NCBI RefSeq assembly: GCF_029960815.1
Contig: NZ_JASBRE010000023.1
Location: 1 to 64,000, forward strand
From: Pseudomonas sp. AL03
Lineage (GTDB): Bacteria > Pseudomonadota > Gammaproteobacteria > Pseudomonadales > Pseudomonadaceae
Direction: 5' to 3'
Length of the DNA: 64,000 nt
Position 1 is the stretch's first letter. Each line of letters begins with the position of its first letter. This document shows positions 58,522-64,000 of the stretch, in pieces. The position numbers and the translations under genes were made by a program. Below the pieces are notes generated by a model. That model searched no databases, was not told the origin of the DNA, and was given only the letters and a program-made list of their open reading frames with translations.

Positions 58522-59670
58522 TCACAGTCCCATCTGCTTACTGATGATCTCGTTCATCACTTCCCGCGTTCCGCCGCCGATCGACAAAATACGGTTATCG
58601 CGGTACAGCCGCTCCACCAGACTCTCGCGCATATAACCCAGACCACCAAGAATCTGCACCGCATCGGTAGTCATGCGATCAGCCGTGTCGGTAGCAAAAT
58701 TCTTGGCCATGGAAATCTCCTTGATCACACTCTGCCCCGCCGCCATTTTCGCCGCTTGACGGTAGGTGAATTCCCGTGACACTTCCAGCGCCGTGGCCAT
58801 TTCGGCAAGGCGATGCTTGAGCACCTGAAACTTGCCGATGGGTTTACCGAATGCTTCGCGTTGGCGAGCCCATTTCAGGCTCTCTTCCAGCGCAAGTTGC
58901 GCGGTCATGTTGGCCATTAGCGCCAGCGCCAGGCGTTCGCTCTGGAAGTTGCCCATGATGCAGGGGAAGCCCATGTTTTCGGCGCCGATCAGATTTCCTA
59001 CAGGTACCCGGCAATCGTCGAAGAACAGCTCGGCGGTGTCCGACGCCCACCAGCCCATTTTCTTTAAGCGCCGGCCGACCGTGAAACCGGGCGTGCCCTT
59101 CTCGATCAACAGCAGGCTGATGCCACCGAAACCCGGCGCACCGGTGCGCACCGCGACAGTGTAGAAATCCGCGCGGACGCCACTGGTGATAAAGGTTTTG
59201 CTGCCGCTGACCCGGTAGACGTCGCCGTCACGCACAGCGCGGGTTTGCAGGTTGGCGACGTCAGAGCCACCACTGGGCTCGGTAACCGCCAGGGCGCTGA
59301 TTTTCTCGCCGGCGAGCACCTGCGGCACAACGCGATCGCGCACTTCAGGCCTGGCCCACTTGAGGATCGGCGGCAGGCCGATGTCCAGCGAGCCGAGCCC
59401 CGCCACCAAGCCGCCGGAGCCGCAGCGCATCAGCTCTTCGCTGGCGGCGACCTTGGCGAACAGATCGCCTTCGTGGCTGCCACCCAGGGCTTCGGGATAA
59501 CCGATCCCCAGAATCCCCGCCGCTCCGGCCTTTTGGTAGAGCTCACGGGGAAAGCTTTCGGCTTCTTCCCACTGGTCGATGTCCGGTAAGATCTCGCGCT
59601 CGACGAAGCGTCTGACGCTGTCGCGGACCAATTGGTGGCTGGGGTCGAAGTATTCCTGAAAGGCAGGCAT
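58522..59670 (-). CDS. Acyl-CoA dehydrogenase family protein
   Basis: FAD-dependent acyl-CoA dehydrogenase of 382 aa. Seen: ALAVTEPSGGSDVANLQTRA near residues 130-150 (FAD and substrate loop), a central beta domain, and the C-terminal QILGGLGYMRES ... RILSIGGGTREVMNEII typical of the family. The position matches PA1535. Substrate chain or branch type cannot be read; long-chain or citronellyl-type enzymes are both possible. ATG 59670 has GGAG 8 bases upstream; a TTG two codons earlier is less likely. Confidence 0.9.
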   Translation of the reverse strand: MPAFQEYFDPSHQLVRDSVRRFVEREILPDIDQWEEAESFPRELYQKAGAAGILGIGYPEALGGSHEGDLFAKVAASEELMRCGSGGLVAGLGSLDIGLPPILKWARPEVRDRVVPQVLAGEKISALAVTEPSGGSDVANLQTRAVRDGDVYRVSGSKTFITSGVRADFYTVAVRTGAPGFGGISLLLIEKGTPGFTVGRRLKKMGWWASDTAELFFDDCRVPVGNLIGAENMGFPCIMGNFQSERLALALMANMTAQLALEESLKWARQREAFGKPIGKFQVLKHRLAEMATALEVSREFTYRQAAKMAAGQSVIKEISMAKNFATDTADRMTTDAVQILGGLGYMRESLVERLYRDNRILSIGGGTREVMNEIISKQMGL

Positions 59671-59745
59671 CGGCAAGCTCCACTGAAGGGTCAGCGAAAG
59701 TTAACCGAGCGCTTGCTTGGTTTTCAAGAGGTGACACGGTAGAAG

Positions 59746-60348
59746 CTACAAAACGATCGGCTTACGCCCGGCAAACGAATGCGCCAACGTCCCACCATCC
59801 ACCAATTCCAGCTCGCCGCCCAATGGCACGCCGTGGGCGATGCGCGAGGCGATCAGGCCTTTGTTGCTAAGCAATTGGGCAATGTAATGCGCTGTGGCTT
59901 CACCTTCCACGGTCGGGTTGGTCGCAAGGATGACTTCAGTGAACGTGCCCGCCTCCTCGATCCGCGCCAGCAGTTGCGGAATACCGATGGCTTCCGGCCC
60001 GAGCCCGTCGAGCGGTGACAGATGACCCTTGAGCACGAAGTAGCGACCACGGAAACCAGTCTGCTCCACCGCGTAGACGTCCATCGGTCCTTCCACCACG
60101 CAGAGCACGGTGTCGTCGCGACGGGTATCGGCGCATTGCGGGCAGAGGTCATCTTCCGTCAGCGTGCGGCACAACCGGCAATGGCCCACCCCTTCCATGG
60201 CCTGGCTCAGTGCCAGGGCCAACCGCGAGCCGCCGCTGCGATCACGCTCGAGCAACTGCAATGCCATGCGCTGGGCGGTTTTCTGACCCACACCTGGCAA
60301 AATTCGCAGGGCGTCGATCAGTTGGCGAATCAAAGGGCTGAAGCTCAT
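59746..60348 (-). CDS. recR: Recombination protein RecR
   Basis: Acts with RecO and RecF to load RecA on gapped DNA. 200 aa. Helix-hairpin-helix near residues 17-30 (LPGVGQKTAQRMAL), zinc finger Cys57, Cys60, Cys69 and Cys72, and Toprim domain with CVVEGPMDVYAVEQ near 82. In many pseudomonads recR follows ybaB directly; here an oxidoreductase lies between them. Confidence 0.96.
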   Translation of the reverse strand: MSFSPLIRQLIDALRILPGVGQKTAQRMALQLLERDRSGGSRLALALSQAMEGVGHCRLCRTLTEDDLCPQCADTRRDDTVLCVVEGPMDVYAVEQTGFRGRYFVLKGHLSPLDGLGPEAIGIPQLLARIEEAGTFTEVILATNPTVEGEATAHYIAQLLSNKGLIASRIAHGVPLGGELELVDGGTLAHSFAGRKPIVL

Positions 60349-60413
60349 GGGGAAAAGTCCGACAAAACAACGAGACGCGGTTTATACCCGCGCCTCTGTT
60401 TAGCGTCAATTAC

Positions 60414-61448
60414 TCAGTCCTGGGCGAGCCGCACAACCAGTTTGCCGAAGTTGCGTCCTTCCAGCAGACCGATGAACGCTTCGGGCGCCTGCTCCAGGCC
60501 ATCGACCACGTCTTCGCGGAACTTTACCTTGCCGTCGCGCACCCACGGCGCCATGGCACTGACGAACTCCGGCTGACGGTCGCCGTAGTCGTCGAACACG
60601 ATGAAGCCCTGGATTCGCACGCGCTTGGTCAGCAGCGTGCGCTGCAATTGCGGCAGTCGATCCGGGCCGGTCGGTGCTTCGTGAGCGTTGTAGGACGCGA
60701 TCAGCCCGCAGAGTGGAATTCGCGCCTTGGGCTTGAGCAGCGGCAGCACTGCATCGAACACCTTGCCGCCGACGTTTTCGAAATAAATATCGATGCCCTC
60801 GGAGCATGCCTTGGCCAATTCATCGGCGAAGTTTGGGCTCTTGTGGTCGATGCAGGCATCGAAGCCCAGCTCTTCAACCACATAACGGCATTTGTCCGCG
60901 CCACCGGCCACACCGACCACGCGCAGGCCTTTGATCTTCGCCACCTGACCGACCACCGAACCCACCGCCCCGGACGCCGCCGCAACCACCAGAGTTTCGC
61001 CAGCCTTGGGCTGGCCGATGTCCATCAGCCCCATGTAAGCGGTTAGGCCCGGCATGCCCAGCACGCCCAGCGCCATCGACGGGCTCGGCAGCCCGGGCGG
61101 CACCGGCATAATGTCGCGACCGTCGCTGATGCTGTGGCTTTGCCAGCCAGTGGCGCCAACCACCAGATCGCCTTCGTGGAATTTCGGATTCAGCGAGCGC
61201 TCGACCCGACTGACAGCGCCACCGGTCATCACTTCGCCGATTTCAACCGGTGCGGCGTAGGACGGCGCGTCACTCATGCGTCCGCGCATGTAGGGATCGA
61301 GAGACAGAAAAAGGGTCTTGAGCAGCACCTGACCGTCGGCCAGGTCCGGCAGCGCAACGCGCTCCAGGCGGAAATTCTCCGGCGTCGGCGCGCCTACCGG
61401 GCGGGACGCCAGGACAATACGTTGGTTGAGGGTCAATGCGTCTGGCAT
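60414..61448 (-). CDS. NADP-dependent oxidoreductase, zinc-independent MDR (CurA/leukotriene-dehydrogenase-like)
   Basis: Medium-chain reductase of 344 aa that probably reduces activated double bonds with NADPH. It has LFLSLDPYMRGRMSD near residue 47 and the nucleotide-binding VVAAASGAVGSVVGQVAKIKG near 151. It lacks the catalytic zinc cysteines of alcohol dehydrogenases. ATG 61448 is preceded by GGAG. It is separated from ybaB by a terminator, so it probably has its own promoter, and recR may depend on it. Confidence 0.9.
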   Translation of the reverse strand: MPDALTLNQRIVLASRPVGAPTPENFRLERVALPDLADGQVLLKTLFLSLDPYMRGRMSDAPSYAAPVEIGEVMTGGAVSRVERSLNPKFHEGDLVVGATGWQSHSISDGRDIMPVPPGLPSPSMALGVLGMPGLTAYMGLMDIGQPKAGETLVVAAASGAVGSVVGQVAKIKGLRVVGVAGGADKCRYVVEELGFDACIDHKSPNFADELAKACSEGIDIYFENVGGKVFDAVLPLLKPKARIPLCGLIASYNAHEAPTGPDRLPQLQRTLLTKRVRIQGFIVFDDYGDRQPEFVSAMAPWVRDGKVKFREDVVDGLEQAPEAFIGLLEGRNFGKLVVRLAQD

Positions 61449-61593
61449 GTGAGCGTCTCCTTTGATCGATGAATTCGGCGGTATAGGGAGCAGACCGTTG
61501 TGGCGGTTTCGCGTTCGATGTTTCTGTCCACAGACTGAGTTGACTTGCCCGCGAAGGCGGCCTCCCAGGCCCCTATCCCTAATAGCCAGAAAC

Positions 61594-61629
61594 AAAAATG
61601 CCAGGCGCGATGCCTGGCATTTTTTTTTA
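61594..61629 (-). terminator. Terminator after ybaB
   Basis: AAAAATGCCAGGC-GCGAT-GCCTGGCATTTTTTTTT. The long flanking A and T tracts make it effective in both directions. Confidence 0.93.
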
Positions 61630-61653
61630 GCCCTTCCGACGCGCTTTAGCGAA

Positions 61654-61992
61654 TCAGAATGGCAGTTTCATACCCGGTGGCAGTTGCATGCCAGCGGTCA
61701 TGCCGGACATTTTGTCCTGGCTGTTGGCTTCGATCTTGCGCACGGCATCGTTGACGGCGGCGGCGAACACAGCCTCCAGCATCTCTTTGTCGTCTTCGCT
61801 CAAGCCTTCGACCAGGCTTGGATCGATGGTCACGCGCTTGACGTCGTGACGACCGGTCATCACCACGGTGACCATATCGCCACCGGCTTTACCGGTGACT
61901 TCGGCGTTGGCCAGCTCTTCCTGCATCTTGGCCATTTTTTCCTGCATCTGCTGTGCCTGCTTCATCAGGCCGGCCATGCCACCTTTCATCAT
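61654..61992 (-). CDS. ybaB: YbaB/EbfC family nucleoid-associated protein
   Basis: DNA-binding protein of 112 aa. It is Met/Gln-rich at the start (MMKGGMAGLMKQAQQMQEKM) with a helical coiled region, then GKAGGDMVTVVMTGRHDVKR typical of YbaB. GAGGTGA sits 5 bases before ATG 61992, which decides the start over an upstream GTG. It is 66 bases after dnaX on the same strand and probably shares its transcript. Confidence 0.95.
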   Translation of the reverse strand: MMKGGMAGLMKQAQQMQEKMAKMQEELANAEVTGKAGGDMVTVVMTGRHDVKRVTIDPSLVEGLSEDDKEMLEAVFAAAVNDAVRKIEANSQDKMSGMTAGMQLPPGMKLPF

Positions 61993-62058
61993 GGGAATCA
62001 CCTCAAAAGTACTTGGATAAAAACAGCGCCCGGCCCGTTCGGCCGAACGTCTTCAGTA

Positions 62059-63999
62059 TTAGCCCTGAGTGACCAGGGTCTCGACAGGTTCAATAGTATC
62101 GTTACGGACGACCGCACCGAACTGCTGCATCATTTGCTGGATGAACGGATCACCGTGGATCGACTCTTCCGCCTCGCGCTGACGGTTCGCACGGCGCCGG
62201 GAGCCAGCCTGGGCCGGGGTTTCCTGCTCGGGCTTGATCAGCTCCATGCTCAGGTTCAGCGTACGCCCATGAAACTGATTCAACGCATCGTTCAAGCGAC
62301 GCTGTTGAGTCGCGTTGAACAACGCGCTGTGGGCCGGGTCCAGGTGCATCAGCCAATTGTCACCCTCGACGGCGATCAGCGTGCAGTTGGCGGCGATACT
62401 GCCGGTCATGCCGGAGATCGGCAGTTTCGGGAACAGCTCCAGCCATTGCAGCGCCAGACCGGTGGCCGGCATGGCGGCCGGCTCTGGCTCCGGTTCCGGT
62501 GCTGGCTCGGCGGTGTGTTCGCTGGCCAGTTCGTCGAGGTAGCTGTAGGCCGATTCCACATCCGGCTCGATGTAATCCTCGTCCAGCGGCGGCTCGTCGT
62601 CCAGGTCCATGCCCGGCGTCGCGGCATCGACTTCGGCCACCGACGGCTCTGGAATCGGCGCAGCGGCCCACTCAGGAGCGTCCAGCACCACGCTGTCGGG
62701 GGTCGGCAATGGCATCGGCGCCAATTCGGGTTGTTCGGCGGCAGTTTCCAGCACCGGCTCGACGGCGGGTTCCTGAACGACTTCGGGTTCTATCGGGTCG
62801 TTCCAGGGCAGATCGACGATTGCTTCGACCGCTACGGCCTCAACCACAGGCTCGGGCACGACGACGGGCGCAACTGGCTCAGGCGCTTGCACTGGAGCAA
62901 CCACCGCCGCAACCGGCGCAGGCGCAACTGTTGCCACTGGCGGGGCAACTGCCGCAGCGACTACCGGCGCAACAACGGGCGCGGCAGCCACTGAGCGTGC
63001 GGAATCAACTGTGGCCTGGCTGATCCCCACCGGCTTTAGCGGTTGCCTCGGAGCGTCCGCGGTGTCTGCCGGTCGGAACGCGAGCATTCGCAGCAAGACC
63101 ATTTCGAAACCACCGCGCGGGTCCGGCGCCAGCGGCAAGTCGCGGCGGCCGATCAGGCCCATCTGGTAATAGAACTGCACGTCTTCGGCCGGCAGCGCCT
63201 GAGCCAGCGCCAGCACCCGATCACGGTCGCCGTGACCGTTGTCGACGCCTTCAGGCAGGGCCTGGGCGATGGCGACACGGTGCAGCACGTTGAGAATTTC
63301 CGAGAGCACGCCGTTCCAGTCCGGGCCTTGTTCGGCCAGATGACGGACGGCTTCGAGCAAGGCCTTGGCGTCGCCTTCGATCAGCGCATGCAGAACGTCG
63401 TAGACCTGACCGTGATCGAGCGTGCCGAGCATCGCCCGTACGTCGGCAGCCATGACTTTGCCTTCACCGAAGGCGATCGCCTGGTCGGTCAGGCTCATGG
63501 CGTCGCGCATCGAACCGTCAGCAGCACGGCCCAACAGCCACAGCGCGTCGTCCTCGAACGGCACGTTCTCGACACCCAGCACGTGGGTCAAATGCTCGAC
63601 CACCCGCTCCGGCGTCATGTTCTTCAGAGAGAACTGCAGGCACCGCGAAAGAATCGTTGCAGGAAGTTTCTGCGGATCGGTGGTCGCCAGGATGAACTTG
63701 ACGTAGGGCGGCGGCTCTTCAAGGGTTTTCAACAGCGCATTGAAGGAATGGCTGGAAAGCATGTGCACTTCGTCGATCAGGTAGACCTTGAAGCGCCCGC
63801 GGCTCGGCGCGTACTGCACGTTGTCGAGCAGTTCGCGGGTATCTTCGACCTTGGTCCGGCTCGCGGCGTCGATCTCGATCAGGTCGACGAAGCGGCCCTC
63901 ATCGATCTCACGGCACACCGAGCACTCGCCACAAGGCGTTGAAGTGATACCTGTTTCACAGTTCAGACATTTGGCGATGATCCGCGCGATGGTGGTCTT
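62059..63999 (-). CDS. dnaX: DNA polymerase III subunits gamma/tau (partial, 5' end outside window)
   Basis: Clamp-loader ATPase. The N-terminal part is cut off: the visible frame begins KTTIARIIAKCLNC, within Walker A. The zinc site is CLNC...PCGECSVC, followed by DEVHMLSSHSFNALLKTLEEP and the LATTDPQKLP segment (sensor region). After about residue 350 comes a long Ala/Pro/Val/Glu-rich linker (coded at about 62480-63010) and the C-terminal tau domain that contacts DnaB and the polymerase. I saw no A-rich slippery heptamer like that used by E. coli to make gamma. Confidence 0.96.
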   Translation of the reverse strand, partial: KTTIARIIAKCLNCETGITSTPCGECSVCREIDEGRFVDLIEIDAASRTKVEDTRELLDNVQYAPSRGRFKVYLIDEVHMLSSHSFNALLKTLEEPPPYVKFILATTDPQKLPATILSRCLQFSLKNMTPERVVEHLTHVLGVENVPFEDDALWLLGRAADGSMRDAMSLTDQAIAFGEGKVMAADVRAMLGTLDHGQVYDVLHALIEGDAKALLEAVRHLAEQGPDWNGVLSEILNVLHRVAIAQALPEGVDNGHGDRDRVLALAQALPAEDVQFYYQMGLIGRRDLPLAPDPRGGFEMVLLRMLAFRPADTADAPRQPLKPVGISQATVDSARSVAAAPVVAPVVAAAVAPPVATVAPAPVAAVVAPVQAPEPVAPVVVPEPVVEAVAVEAIVDLPWNDPIEPEVVQEPAVEPVLETAAEQPELAPMPLPTPDSVVLDAPEWAAAPIPEPSVAEVDAATPGMDLDDEPPLDEDYIEPDVESAYSYLDELASEHTAEPAPEPEPEPAAMPATGLALQWLELFPKLPISGMTGSIAANCTLIAVEGDNWLMHLDPAHSALFNATQQRRLNDALNQFHGRTLNLSMELIKPEQETPAQAGSRRRANRQREAEESIHGDPFIQQMMQQFGAVVRNDTIEPVETLVTQG

Positions 64000-64000
64000 G

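Noticed and set aside
61462..62994. 510-codon open frame antisense to ybaB and dnaX
   Set aside because: It crosses two real genes and a terminator and is made of low-complexity Arg/Gly/His residues.

Overview
The window is chromosomal DNA from a fluorescent Pseudomonas, most likely the P. fluorescens group. The evidence is GC-rich coding on both strands, protein sequences that read as typical Pseudomonas orthologues (PsrA, Anr, two CcoNOQP sets, GapB, a PA1571-like protein), gene orders that match two P. aeruginosa blocks (roughly PA3001-PA3020 and PA1532-PA1571), and three families of REP-like palindromes typical of this group. I saw no rRNA, tRNA, CRISPR array, prophage or IS element.

Left part (1-29 kb): gapB diverges from mfd, which is followed by a csiV-like gene and an intact SNF2 helicase. 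A second, longer SNF2 gene faces the first tail to tail and is a pseudogene with two frameshifts and an amber codon. After it come the MTIP gene, nagZ and psrA on the minus strand, then the SOS pair lexA-sulA on the plus strand, two conserved small genes, topA, a DUF1653 gene and the fadBA beta-oxidation operon. A membrane-anchored hypothetical gene, a universal stress gene, an ABC-F gene and slt complete this part. psrA and fadBA carry the same 27-bp double-operator layout, which fits the known role of PsrA as a fatty-acid-responsive repressor.

Middle (29-41 kb): an MsbA-type ABC exporter, a PA1571-like small gene, pdxB, a MATE pump, tusA, rlmM, acnA, a CPBP-protease remnant, aer, and an alpha/beta hydrolase that diverges from the cytochrome oxidase cluster.

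Microaerobic island (41-58 kb): two tandem ccoNOQP operons, a foreign-looking secreted metallophosphoesterase inserted between them and the maturation operon, then ccoGHIS with a TauE/SafE-type gene, hemN, anr and apt. Anr boxes precede the first ccoN (inside the neighbouring hydrolase coding sequence) and hemN (perfect consensus). The oxygen sensor, the high-affinity oxidases, their copper and haem assembly factors and anaerobic haem synthesis therefore lie side by side.

Right end (58-64 kb): an acyl-CoA dehydrogenase, recR, an NADPH-dependent oxidoreductase lying between recR and ybaB, ybaB, and a dnaX gene that runs off the window. No single large undescribed system was found. The best novelty candidates are the decayed SNF2 paralogue, a possible sRNA upstream of fadB, the metallophosphoesterase insertion, and the shared PsrA operator geometry.
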